A DNA stretch of 64,000 nucleotides from Eurosta solidaginis (taxonomy: Eukaryota; Arthropoda; Insecta; Diptera; Tephritidae), in assembly GCF_040869045.1 (NCBI RefSeq), contig NC_090319.1:47030779-47094778 (forward strand), given 5' to 3'. Shown piece after piece: positions 42,504 through 53,554 of the stretch (positions within the stretch are counted from its first letter, which is position 1; every line of letters begins with the position of its first letter). A program made the translations under genes and the position numbers. The notes beneath the pieces are model-generated. The model was not told the origin of the DNA and made no database searches. It worked only from the letters and a program-made list of their open reading frames with translations.

Positions 42504-43293
42504 CTTTCCCCTGTGGTGAGCTAAGTCTTCAACAAGATTATATTGGGGCGCATTTTTTAGCCTCTAAACGAACGTCTACGAAAGCAACAGTCTGGTTTTT
42601 TGGGTTGAAAATAAATATAAGAAAAACCGAGTCTATGCGCATTAAAGGTAACAACTCAGCAAATTTCACAATTGATGGCCAAAATGTTGCAGATACCGAA
42701 AGCTTTACATACTTGGGAAGTATTCTCGCCGTAGATGGTGGTGCAAAAAGAGATATAAACGCTCGAAACCAAAAAACCCGGGGAGCTTTTGCCAGACTTC
42801 GTGGTGTATGGCGCGCTAACAACCTTAGAACTGAAACAAAAATAAACATTTTTAACGCATGTGTGAAGTCTGTTTTGCGGTATGGCTCGGAAACTTGCCT
42901 TGTAACTGCTGAAACTAAAGCCCAGCTACAGTCCTTCATTAACCGCTGCTTGAGAAATATAATGCAGATATGGTGGCCTAGAACGATATCGAATGAAGAG
43001 TTATGGAGGCTGGCCAACCAAGCCAGTGTATATATTGAAATATGGAAGCGTTAATATGGCTGGATAAGCCACACATTACGAAAGCCATACGATGACGTTG
43101 CACATGCTGCCTTAAACTGGAATCCACAAAGGACACGATGCAGGGACCGACCAAAGATGACCTGGAGGAGAACGGTTCATCAGGAAACTGGCAAATCGTT
43201 TAACGAATTAAGGCAAATAGCACGAAATAGAGATAATCGGAAAACTCTTGTTGAATCATTAAGCTCCTAATGGAGTATGTAATAATAATAATA
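42504..43293 (+). mobile_element. RTE-like non-LTR insertion, 5'-truncated
   Basis: Bounded by ATAGGTCTG at 42495-42503 and 43294-43302, a 6-9-bp target duplication (the ATA may belong to the tail). The 3' end is an (ATA)n tail at 43280-43293, as is usual for RTE elements. Coding sequence of the C-terminal reverse transcriptase region lies inside. Confidence 0.8.
42605..43270 (+). pseudogene. RTE-like reverse transcriptase, C-terminal region with one internal stop
   Basis: Frame contains 'SFTYLGSILAVDGGAKRDIN', 'TRGAFARLRGVWRANNLRTE', 'SVLRYGSETCLVTAETKAQL' and 'NRCLRNIMQIWWPRTISNEE'. After an in-frame TAA (43052-43054) it continues 'GWISHTLRKPYDDVAHAALN' and 'RPKMTWRRTVHQETGKSFNE' to TAA at 43268-43270. 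These are the thumb and tail motifs of RTE-type elements. The single stop and otherwise open frame suggest fairly recent insertion. Confidence 0.85.
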
Positions 43294-43310
43294 ATAGGTC
43301 TGACATGAAT

Positions 43311-43455
43311 TTCGAACCTCCCTAATTTTGTTAGAAAATTTTATATGAGAATCCGAATTTGACATTTGTTTTCATGTATTTTATTTGTGAGAGCCGCTAT
43401 TCGGATTGGTATATAAAATTTTCTAACAAAATTAGGGAGGCTCGAAATTCATTGC
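43311..43455. repeat. inner long palindrome of MITE M1
   Basis: Arms share 'cctccctaattttgttagaa' and 'aattttatat', then diverge near 'aatccgaat', with about 50 bp between arms. It forms a second inverted repeat inside the MITE. Confidence 0.85.
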
Positions 43456-43551
43456 AGACTTATGGTCCCATGGGCAATATCACTCTGTTTAACCCATAGA
43501 TTCAGACACTGGATGTGCACCTCATACAATTTGACCCGCCCTAATGTACAT

Positions 43552-44539
43552 ACATATATGGATGATTTTTTTTGTCATTAAATCGCTTTTTTAAAGAGAG
43601 TTCATTTGAAGAGAATTAATAAAATACGCAAGGTCTCTAAAAGCCTAAAAAGTGACAAATCTACTTAGAACTACTCAACTTGTCTTACCGGGCAGATCCC
43701 CAAATCTACCTAAGCACGTTTTTACCTAAAAAAAACTATCTATGCTTCAGATATTTCTTTTATACACATATTAAATCATTCAATATCAATATTAGTGTAA
43801 TTTATTTAGTACAAATCTTTATGTAATAAAGTTTTTTGTGGAAAAAAGTAAATATTTATCGAAAGCTAATTAAGCAAATAGTTGAATAGCAAAAAAAAAT
43901 ATCCAACTCTACTCAGAATGTGTTCAGCTTTCCACATAGATTACGTGAAAATTGTCATGAACACAATTAAAATAAACAATACGGGAATGGCCAATGGCGA
44001 ACACATTAAACAGAATTTCATGGCCTGCATACAAAAAATATTGTATTTTTAGTATGAAAACATAAATTCAAACTTCTACTGCGAAATACTGACCAGAAGG
44101 CAATAATTGTCGGTACACGAATTTGCTAATGGCCCGCAAAAAAATTAGTGCACGATTATAAAAAACTGCCTGATGGAGCTTAGGGCTGCTTTGCTCTTTA
44201 GCTTTCCATAAGAAATTATATAGAAGCGTCATCATTCAAATTAATCCCCTTCCCTTCTCTAGGTTCCCCTCGCCGTCTCCATTGGCCGCCCCTGTCTCTT
44301 ATTTCCCTTTTCTCTTGTTCAGTCTTTGGTATTTTTAAACGTATTCCTCTCGCTTTTCTTCTTCACAAACACACCTTGCCAAAACCCTCATTAATACATC
44401 CTACACTGAGAAAAATAATTTTTTTGTGCCTTTGTCTATGAAAAAGTTTCATTGTTATTGAGTAAAAAAAAACTCTAAGAAACTAACACAGCAATGATAT
44501 TTAAAATTGGGTCTTCCATACTTGAGTTATAAATTTACA
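43552..44539. other. no recognisable gene
   Basis: AT-rich; a pyrimidine-rich tract near 44245-44360. Nothing else recognised. Confidence 0.4.
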
Positions 44540-44886
44540 TCACCAGCGTGGAGTGATGGTAGCGTGCTCTGCTTACCACACCGATGATTTCGGGTTCACG
44601 CCCCCGGCAAAGCAACATCAACATTTTAGAATCAAATTTTTTCAATTAGAAGACATTTTTTCTAAGCGGCGTCGGCCCTCGGCGATGTTTAGCAAGCACT
44701 CAGAGTGTATTTCTGCTATGAAGCCCTCTCAGTGAAAACTCATCTGCCTTGCAGATGCCGTTCGGAGTCGGCATAAAACAAGTAGATCCTGTCCGTCAAT
44801 TTAGAAAAATAAAAAGGAGCATGACGCTATTTGGAATAGAAACCTCTTCGGAGGTTATCGCACCTTACATTTATTTATTTTTAACC
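44540..44886 (+). mobile_element. tRNA-derived SINE, full-length diverged copy
   Basis: Head 'gtggagtgatggtagcgtgc' (A box) and 'gggttcacgcccccg' (worn B box), body 'gtgtatttctgctatgaagc', 'gatgccgttcggagtcggca' and end 'ttatcgcaccttacattta'. The GC-rich B-box arm has lost pairing, so it is probably old. Confidence 0.8.
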
Positions 44887-44889
44887 TAA

Positions 44890-45390
44890 AGACTAATCGA
44901 AAGGTTGTCTGGGAAAAAAATTTCAAACAAATCGCTTCACCTTGGTTCACCTTCCAGAGAGAGAAAGTGTCCTAAATATCAAGCCTATCGAAAAAGAACC
45001 CCTGTACTAATTTTCAAAAAAATATAAATTTTTACGAAAAGGTCTACCACTGGTTCCCTTTTCGTAAATAAACTCTTTCGAATATTATGCAAAGTATATT
45101 TTTTGGAATAGGTCGGTCTCTGGTACTCATTCCGGGACAAAAAGTTTCTCAAATATTAATTTTGCCTGGAATTGCAAGAAAATCCAACCGAACTTAAAAT
45201 TTTTTGGAGCAGGTCGGTCTTTGTTCAATTTTTCTGAAATAAATAAATTATATATTTGGTCAAGTATGTAATCCTTTACTAAGTTTCATAAATTATTGTT
45301 TTAACGCACACAAAATTTCATCAAAATTGTTCCAGTTTTTTAGGAGCAGTTCAGTCATAAACAAACGTACAGGAGAGATACATATATTAG
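44890..45390 (-). repeat. family E tandem repeat, second copy
   Basis: Plus-strand 'ataggtcggtctctggtact', 'gagcaggtcggtctttgttc' and 'attgttccagttttttagga' are complements of blocks at 35570-36150. Confidence 0.6.
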
Positions 45391-46199
45391 AATAAATAAA
45401 ATACCAGCTGTTTGAGACAGATGTTGGCGTATCTCATTGAACAAAGAAAAATCAAATCACCCACATTATAAACTAAATGTCTTGAGAAATACCCACCTAA
45501 GAAGCTGGAAATTGGGCATGGTAATAGGGTCATGAAAAATTACTTGTCGAAATTACTATAATGCCACTGCTTAAACAACAGGGTTGCATACAATAATTTT
45601 GGGGGGTTCTTATATCTATATGTATACGTTTGTTATTGTGTGTATGCATATAGCTGTGAATTAGCCATAACTTTTTCGTGTTTGCCATGGCACATATTTG
45701 GAAATAAAAAGTAATAATCGCATTATATAGTAAAAGTTCAGAGCGAATATCGGCAAAATATATGTATATTGTATATTATTTATATACCTATGTAAATGCA
45801 GAAGCGAACAGAAAAACAGCAGCGGTAATTTTCATGAATATTCGTCAATTAATAACTTTTTTTTATTCTCGATGAAAAAACAACTATGAACTGTGTCGAG
45901 AAAAGATGAGATGGCTCTTGGAATGTTCGAGAGAAATGTTCTGCAAAATTTGTATGGTCCTGTCCGCGAGGGCAACGGCGCATACCGAAGAAGGTATAAT
46001 GATGAGATGTATTAGCTTTACGCAGACATGAGAAGACAGTGCAGCGAATAAAAGCCCAAAGTCTTCGTTAGCTAGAGCATATTTCAATTTCAAAATTAGC
46101 TGAACCTCATGTTTTAATGAAAAACTAAGATCTTATGTGTACCTTAATGTAGTTTGTACATTTGACAGAGGAAAAAGGAAAGACGACTATGTCTGAAAA
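45391..46199. other. no recognisable gene
   Basis: AT-rich. The minus frame at 45884-46093 has no recognised domain. The last ~60 bp may be upstream Penelope coding sequence. Confidence 0.35.
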
Positions 46200-46890
46200 A
46201 CAACATATAAATTGGCAAACTTCTTTAAAAAATACAATATTAACACAGCGTTCAAAACTTCGAACAATATAGGGCGAAAACATAGAACTAACTCCAACTC
46301 AGAGGATGGATCGTTTAGGTGCCACGGCGTATACAAGTTTACCTGCGGATGTCAACACAGTTACAAAGGACAAACAGGACGGCAAATAAGATCGAGGTTC
46401 AGAGAACACATTAGAGATTGCAACAAAACAACACGGTCTCGGGTGGAAAAAATTCGACGGTAGAATATTAAACGAAGAGCTAAACACTGTTTCAGACACA
46501 ATATTTGAGCCTTTAAAATTTGTTTACAAAAAACAAAGTAATCACACAGGTACAACAGACAAACACATAATAATAAATGCATCACAGCAATAAACACAAA
46601 AAGAAGGTCAAATGACTAGAATTACTGATCAGTAAAAACCACCCTCGGTTCTGAATGAACAAAAAGCACATACACACAAATATACACAAGCATCAATTTT
46701 GACAATACCTGCTCATGTACCTATGAACTATAAATACAACACAAACGAGAACAACAGATCGGAACGAAAATCGATGCTGATGACGGCACAACGCCAAAAC
46801 ATATTTGTCTCGAAACCAAATTTGACAAGGGATGACGAAAATCATTCCAATATACATCGAAATCATTCACTAACCAGGAGGACTTAACAA
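46200..46890 (+). pseudogene. Penelope-like element with GIY-YIG endonuclease domain
   Basis: The frame 46212-46463 reads 'FFKKYNINTAFKTSNNIGRK', then 'HGVYKFTCGCQHSYKGQTGR' and 'QIRSRFREHIRDC'. This is the GIY-YIG motif pair (GVYKF ... SYKGQTGR) with the following Arg and Glu/His positions, as in the endonuclease domain of Penelope-like elements. A frameshift then leads to 'RILNEELNTVSDTIFEPLKF'. The 3' noncoding end to about 46880 is shared with 9636-9745 and 11205-11695. The reverse transcriptase domain is missing. Confidence 0.8.
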
Positions 46891-47282
46891 AATGGGATTT
46901 CGAGAGGATTGGTGTATCTGAATTTTATTCAAGTCTTTTATCCGTGGCGTCTGTCTTTGGCGGAATAATTTTATGGAATAACCATACTGCTAACTTTATG
47001 TTTGCTACTGTATTTGCCAACGAAAAACTTTTATGCAAAGAAAGTAACAAATAAGTTCAAGCGCAAATAAATATTAATAAACAAAGTTTATTACGGAAAT
47101 TGTAGGCCAAGTTTATAATATAAGTACATATATAAACCACAAATTGGTCACATTTTTCATTACACTCTATTTATAAATGGAACAAATAACGATATTTAAG
47201 TTCGAGTAATATCGAATATACCTAATAACTGATATAATGATAAGATAAATACGAAGACTAAGTTGAATAAAGGTAAACTTAA
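46891..47282. other. no recognisable feature
   Basis: AT-rich; nothing recognised. Confidence 0.4.
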
Positions 47283-48976
47283 CAAGTAAGGAAGGCTAAG
47301 TTCGGGTGTAACCGAACATTACATACTCATACTGAGAGCTTTGGAGACAAAATAAGGGAAAATCACAATTTAGCAAAACGAACCCAGGGTAACCCTGGAA
47401 TGTGTTTGATGACATGTGTATCAAATGAAAGGTGTTAATGATTATTTAAAACTTAGTGAGCCTTAGTTCTATAGGTGGACGCCTTTTCGAGGTATCGCAA
47501 TAAGGGTGGACCAGGGGTGACTCTACAATGTGTTTGTACGATATGGGTATCAAATTAAAATTATTAATGAGGGTTTTAAAAGGGAGTAGCCCTTAGTTTT
47601 ATATGTGAAGGCGTGTTCGAGATATCGACCAAAATGTGGACCAGGGTGACTCAGAACATCTCCTGTCTGGTACCGCTAATTTATTTATATATGTCGTACC
47701 ATGAACAATATATTGCCTAGATCCCAAGGGCTTTTGATTTCGCCCTACAGAACTTTTGTCATTTTCTTCTACTTATTATGGAAGGTGTCACACCCATTTT
47801 ACAAAGTTTTTTCAAAAGTTATATTTTGCGTCAATAAACCAATCCAATTACCATGTTTCATCTCTTTTTTCATATTTGGTACAAAATTTTTTTGACTTTT
47901 TTGTAATTTTCGATATCCGAAAAGTGGGCGTGGTAATAATCGGATTTCGGCCATATTTAATACCAAAATGAAGTGACTTCAGATAAGTCCGTGAACTAAG
48001 TTTAGTGAAGACATATCCTTTTTTACGCAAGTTATCGTGTTAACGGCCGAGCGGAAGGACAGACGGTCGACTGTGTATAAAAACTGGGCGTGACTTCAAC
48101 CGATTTCTCCCATTTTCACAGAAAACAGTTATCATCAAAGAATCTATGTCCCTACCAAATTTCACAAGGATTGGTAAATTTTTGTTCGACTTATAGCATT
48201 AAAAGTATTTTAGACGAATTAAATGAAAAAGGGCGGAGTTACGCCCATTTTGAAATTTTCTTTTATCTTTGTATTTTGTTGCACCATATCATTACTGGAG
48301 TCGAATGTTGACATAATTTACTTTTATACTGTAAAGATATTAAATTTTTTGTTAAAATTTGACTTAAAAAAAAAATTTTTTTTAAAAGTGGGCGTGTTCG
48401 TCATCCGATTTCGCTAATTTTTATTCAGCACACATATAGTATTATGAGTAACTTGCATACCAAATTTCATCATGATATCTTCAACGACTGCCAAATTACA
48501 GCTTGCAAAACTTTAAAATTACCTTCTTTTAAAAGTGGGCGGTGCCACGCCCATTGTCCAAACGTTTTCTAATTTTCTATTTTGCGTCATAAAGTCAACG
48601 CACTTACCAAGTTTCATCGCTTTATCCGTCTTTGGTACTGAATTATCGCACTTTTTCGGTTTTTCGAAATTTTCGATATCGAAGAAGTGGGCGTGATTGT
48701 AGTTCGATTTCGTTCATTTTAAATAGCGGTCTGAGATGAGCTCCCGGGAACCCACATACCAAATTTCATCAAGATACCTCAAAATTTACTCAAGTTATCG
48801 TGTTTACAGACGGACGGACAGACGGACGGACGGACATGGCTAAAAAAATTTCTTTTTTCACCCAGATCATTTTGATATATATATGTCTATATCTATCTCA
48901 ATTAGTTTATGCCATTACGGATTACCGCTATGCGAACAAAGTTAATATACTCTGTGAGCTCTTCCCAGCTGAGTAT
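47283..48976 (-). mobile_element. family A element, copy A6, with a short array
   Basis: Minus orientation: ATACTCAGCTGGG at 48976 to CCTTACTTG at 47283, hairpin 'ttcggttacacccgaactta' intact. About two satellite units (47400-47660). It inserted in the same minus-strand reverse transcriptase element as A7; only 28 bp separate the two. Confidence 0.86.
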
Positions 48977-49004
48977 AAAAAAGAGTTAAGTAAATTAAGA
49001 AAAA

Positions 49005-50131
49005 CAAGTCCTAAGTTCGGATGTAACAGAACATTATATACTCAGTGTGAACTTCAATTGTACATTTTGTTTCATATAAATTACTTTTCTACATAACACG
49101 TCTCACCGCCCGTTTAAAAAAAAAAATCCTCCCCATTTCCTCTTACAATAAAACTTGATATGTAAGTGAAATATCATTGATTCAAAAATATTTTTTGCTA
49201 AGTTATAGCTTATTATTCTAGTCTATGACCCTTTTAAATTTGTCTTATATCTAAGTTGCCGTGGTCTTTAACCGATCCCGTCCATTTTTACTATAAATAT
49301 TTTATGTTATAAGGAAAATATGTGTACTCAATTTCATTACGATATGTTAATTTTTCTACGAGTTATGTCTCCCGAAACATAGAAAATTGCTTAGTCATAA
49401 AAGCGGCGGTGCCACCTCCATCTTCAAAAATTTTAGTATTTTCTTTAAGGCTATAATTCAACTTATAAAGTAAAATTCTATTGATACGAAGCTCTTTTTT
49501 GCTTATATATAGCTTCCTATTTTCGTCTACGACCCTTTTAAAAATCTTTTGTATAAAAGTAGGCGTGGGCCTTAACCGATTTCGTTAATTTTTCTTCAAA
49601 GCATTCCTTATAGTAAAGACAACCTCTCTGCCGAACTTTGTTACGATATGTTTAACAATTTTTGATGTATGATTAATAATATTTGTAAAATTTATTTTAT
49701 AACAAGTGGGCGGTACCACGCCCATTTAAACATTTTTTTCGAATTTTTATCAAGAGTCTCAATATCAGTCCACATGTCAAACTTAAGCATTCTAGGTGTA
49801 TTATTTACTAAATAATCAGGTCTTTTGTGTTTTCCAAAATGTTATATATGTAAAAAGTGGTTACCATCCGATTTCGCCCATTTTCAATACCAATCTATTT
49901 TGGGTACAGATAAGCTCGTGTACCAAATTATGTGAAGATATCTCAATATTTACTCAAGTTATCGTGTTAACGGGCAGACGGACGGACGGTCATGGCTCAA
50001 TCAAATATATTTTCGATACTGATGATTTTGATATATGGAAGTCTATATCTATCTCGATTCCTTTATACCTGTACAACCAACTGTTATCCAATCAAAGTTA
50101 ATATACTCTGTGCGCAAAACACGCTGAGTAT
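49005..50131 (-). mobile_element. family A element, divergent subfamily, copy A7
   Basis: Minus orientation: ATACTCAGCGTGTTTTGCG at 50131, end 'gaacttaggacttg' at 49005 with a worn hairpin. Same subfamily as A2 by its 5' end and by the 'aaaagggtc' and 'gaccacggcaac'-type modules. No satellite array. Confidence 0.83.
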
Positions 50132-51860
50132 AAAAATAGACTTTGGATAAGAAAAATCAAGCATAATAGAATTAGAGATATCATTAAGTTCATGTAGAGA
50201 GCGCGACAATGGAGCATTTATCGCGTAGTTAAAAAAAAAAAATAAAAAAAAAATTTGCGTCGGGCTCCTCTTGATTTTCCCTACAAATTGGCCGGACGGG
50301 ACCTACATGTTTTATGCCGACTCCGAACGGCATCTGCAAGGCAGATGAGTTTTCACTGAGAGCTTTTCATGGCAGAAATACACCCGGAGCGCTTGCCAAA
50401 CACTGCCGAGGGGCGACCCCGCTTAGAAAAATTTTCTTCTAATTGAAAAAACCTTATTTCTAAAATTTTGATGTTGCTTTGCCGGGGTGCGAACCCAGGG
50501 CATACGGTGTGGTAGGCGGAGCACGCTACCATCACACCACGGTGGCCGCCAGTTAGTAGACTTATATTTAATATAAAAGGGGTTATGAGAACGAAGACAC
50601 CTCGTTGGAATAAGAAAATGAATCACGTGCAGTATCGCGGAGCAATCAATGTCTCCATCAACAACTCCGAAAATGAAAGACAAGGAAAGGGTTAACTTTC
50701 TGAGTTCTAATGGTTTCAAATTAATTAGCAGCAAGCGGGAATGATAAGAAGGGACTGGGTTTGAGAAATGTAAGGATTTTAGGCGAAATTTCAGGAAGAT
50801 CTTTTGTACTCGCTCAATCCTGCCGATTGCAAACTTGTGTAAAGGCCTCCAAATAAATGCAGCATATTCCAGTTTGGAACAAACAGACGCTGAGTATAGC
50901 AATATCAAGGTATTGGGATCTGAGAAGTTAGTGCTATTACGCCTCACGAAACCTAAGGAAGCATAGGCGCTTGAAATTACACAGTTGATATGGTTATTGA
51001 AAGAGAACGAAGATTCAAAGGTAACCCCTAAGTTTTTAATCTCGTCAAGGAAGTGAAGGGGAGTGCCCAGGATAGTATATGTCGTTAGTAAGACATTGCG
51101 AATTTTAGAAAATGTGACATGAAAGCACTTGTTAAGATTGAGAGATAGACGCGAATTACGGCACCAGGTTGCTAATCTATATAAGTCTTCTTGGAGACGC
51201 TGAGCGTCATCACTATTTATAATAATGGAGAAAACTTTTAGGTCATCAGCGTAAAGTAAGAACTCCGATGACACAAAACAATTTCCTTTATCATTGATGA
51301 ACAAAATGAAAAGAAGAGGACCTAAAATGCTCCCTTGGAGTACCCCAGAGGTGGCAGTAAAAGAATTGGAAGATACAACCTCAGTAGAGACCATGCAGCG
51401 TCTGTTACTTATGTAGGAATACAACCACTTGAGAAATACAGAGTGAAAACCGAGGAAAGCGAGTTTACATAGTAGCATATTGTGAGATACCTTGTCAAAA
51501 GCATTAGAGATGTCGGTATAAATGCAATCTACTTGACGGCTTAAAGAGAACGCATCAATGCAATATTCACTAAACGAGCCTAAGTTTGTGACGGTAGACC
51601 TTCCTACAACAAAGCCATGCTGGTTTGGTAGTAACTAATTTTTTGCGGCAAAGTACACTTTATTCTTAACAATCCCTTCGAAAAGTTTATGAATGATAGA
51701 TAGCTTAGTTATTGGCCTATAGTTAGAAACATCATTCTTTTTGAAAACTGGGGAAATGTATACAAGTTTCCAGGCATACGCAAAAACACCAGAACTTAGA
51801 GATTGGTTAAATACGGCAAATAGTGGGGCTACGATAGCAGGACAGCTTAGCAGCAAACTT
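50132..51860 (-). pseudogene. non-LTR reverse transcriptase (CR1/Jockey group), interrupted
   Basis: One minus-strand frame runs from 51856 with a single in-frame TAG near 51635. It contains 'KLVYISPVFKKNDVSNYRPI', 'QHGFVVGRSTVTNLGSFSEY', 'CIYTDISNAFDKVSHNML' (first catalytic Asp) and 'TSGVLQGSILGPLLFILFIN'. Further on are 'FLLYADDLKVFSI' (catalytic YADD), 'IKNLGVTFESSFSFNNHI' and 'SKLEYAAFIW'. The C-terminus is split by a SINE at 50229-50552 and resumes as 'NYAINAPLSRSLHELNDISN', then stops at family A copy A7. Apart from these insertions the frame is nearly intact. Confidence 0.88.
50229..50552 (-). mobile_element. tRNA-derived SINE inserted in the reverse transcriptase frame
   Basis: Nearly identical to the SINE at 37253-37613: same head 'ggtggccgcc' (complement), B box 'gggtgcgaaccc' and body. 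The A-rich tail reaches 50232. The short string AGTTA occurs on both sides (about 50227-50231 and 50553-50557), a probable short target duplication. Removing the SINE restores reading continuity between '...KST' and 'NYAINAP...'. Confidence 0.85.
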
Positions 51861-51946
51861 TAATTCAGATATAGCAGCATACGAGCCACTTCTTTTCGCG
51901 CTGTCAAAGCCAGCTTAGAAGCCAACGAAGATGGTGGGTATTGCTT

Positions 51947-52640
51947 CTCTTATCATAATTTTTTCTTCAGGGTCTTGAAGATATGGTCGATTGTAGATTA
52001 ACCACATCGGAAGCCACAATAATAAGGACCAAACAATTTTTTAACTAAAGGATTCCGTCTTTCCCATAGTATGCTACATATACGGTAAGTGTCGCTTCTC
52101 TTATCGTGAGTATTCTCCAGAATCTGGTGAACCGTAATGATCTAGTCTACAATATATTAACCAGGTCTAAAGCTGCACTGATAAGTTCCAATCAGTTTGT
52201 TGACTATGGGCTTCAGTCTTTCGCAAAGTATAATATAGATGGTGAATGTCGATTGTCTTATCATGAGCCTTCTCCAGGATAGTCGATAGTAAATTAACCA
52301 GTTCTGAAGCCGCACCATTAAAATCCTATCAATTTGTTGACTATGGGCTTTAGTCTTTCGCATGGTATACTACATGGATGGTGAGGTTATATTCTTTTAT
52401 CGTGACTCTCCTCCAGAATCTGGTGCATCGTGAAGTTCTAGTCGATTGTAGACTTACCAGGTCTGACTATGGGGCTCAATATTTTGCATAGTGTACTGCA
52501 GATATACTGGATGAAGATTTTTTTATAGTGAGTTTTCTCCAGGCGCATCGTGAAAAACTGGTCGAAAGTAGATTTACCAGCTCTGAAGTCGCACTGATAA
52601 GTTCTAGTCAGTTTAATGACTATGGGCTTCATAGAACCCT
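51947..52640 (-). repeat. tandem array of about five units made from reverse transcriptase coding sequence
   Basis: Each unit (about 120-160 bp) carries variants of 'ctccagaatctggtg', 'gattgtagattaaccag', 'tctgaagccgcactgataag', 'ttgttgactatgggcttca' and 'gcatagtatactacat'. On the minus strand these encode 'KPIVNKLIGTYQCSFRPG' and 'KSTIDQFFTMR', the fingers region of an RTE-type reverse transcriptase. Unit starts are near 51947, 52094, 52254, 52395 and 52519. Confidence 0.82.
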
Positions 52641-52930
52641 TTACGCTATATAAGGCAGGTTGATTCCGCGGTAATAGGCGAGATCGACTTCTTTTTTTTG
52701 GATTGCGCAGAGCAAACTTAAGTTCCAATCTAGAGGTACGCGCTGATCTGAACATATTTTGCATAGAAGTTGGTGCATGCTCATTATCAACTTTTTTACT
52801 ACATGTTTGAATAGCTCAAAAGGTATTCTGTCATAAAATGGCACCTTGTGATTCTTTAGCCGAGATACTGACATTTTTCCTTCGACATAGTGCGATGCCG
52901 GAACGTATTTTCCATCACTTGCCATTGTGA
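52641..52930 (-). pseudogene. RTE-like reverse transcriptase, N-terminal region
   Basis: Minus frame from 52925 contains 'MSVSRLKNHKVPFYDRIPFE', 'LFKHVVKKLIMSMHQLLCKI' and 'VPLDWNLSLLCAIQKKE', then 'YYRGINL'. These match the start of the reverse transcriptase domain in RTE-type elements ('LKNHKAPGEDGIPAEL', 'P.DW....I.PI.KKGD', 'NYRGI'). It leads directly into the tandem array, which repeats the next coding segment. Confidence 0.78.
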
Positions 52931-53094
52931 TATCGGGTTTCTCTTCACCGAACGTTAGTTAGCAGGTAATTCCTGCAAGAATGTGCCGCAGTCTTTAACC
53001 TTCCGTCATCCGCCCGGTAGAATTTTGTACATTATTCCTATCTGCCAGCATAAGAAACTCCTTGCACACACGCCGTTCTGCTGCTCGTTTTTTT

Positions 53095-53554
53095 ATACTC
53101 AGCTGAGCAGAGCTCACAGAGTATATTAATTTTGTTCGCATAACGGTACCCCGTAACCGCATAAACTAATCGAGATAGATATAGACCTCTATATATGAAA
53201 ATGATCTGGGCGAAAAAAGCAATTCATTTAGCAATGTCCGCCGGTCCGTCCGTCTGTCCGTAAACACGATAACTTGAGTAAATTTTGAGGTATCTTAATA
53301 AACTCTGGTATGTAAGTTTCTGGGCACTCATCTCAGATCCCTACTTAAAATGAACGAAATCGGACTATAACCACGCCCACTTTTTCGATATCGAAAATTT
53401 CGAAAAACCGAAAAAGTGCAATAATTCATTGCCAAAAACGGATAAAGCGGCACCATCCAATTTTAGATGAAGGTAATTTAAAAGTTTTGCAAGCTGTAAT
53501 TGGCAGCTGAGTATATAGTATTCGGCTACACCCATACTTTGCATTCCTTACTTG
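53095..53554 (+). mobile_element. family A element, copy A8, 460-bp internally deleted form
   Basis: Starts ATACTCAGCTGAGCAGAGC at 53095 after Ts. It keeps the leader and the first module, jumps after 'gcaagctgtaattggcag' to 'ctgagtatatagtattcggc', and ends CCTTACTTG at 53554 before Ts. Both termini are present; the other modules and the array are gone. Confidence 0.87.

Larger units (their letters stand above)
42400..43543. mobile_element. hAT-type MITE (M1), split by an RTE-like insertion
   Basis: Left end TAGGGCGGGTCAAATTG at 42400; right end is its complement, CAATTTGACCCGCCCTA, ending 43543. The inverted repeats extend about 100 bp (shared 'aggtgcacatccagt', 'tgaatctatgggt', 'catgggaccata'). 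Flanking 8-mers TTTTACAT and ATGTACAT match at six positions, a worn target duplication. TAGGG tips and 8-bp duplications suit the hAT superfamily. The interior carries the insertion at 42504-43293. The element shares its tip with M2 (62705-63346). Confidence 0.8.

Noticed and set aside
50423..50560. C-terminal part of the 351-codon minus frame
   Set aside because: This end is translated SINE sequence, not the natural end of the reverse transcriptase.
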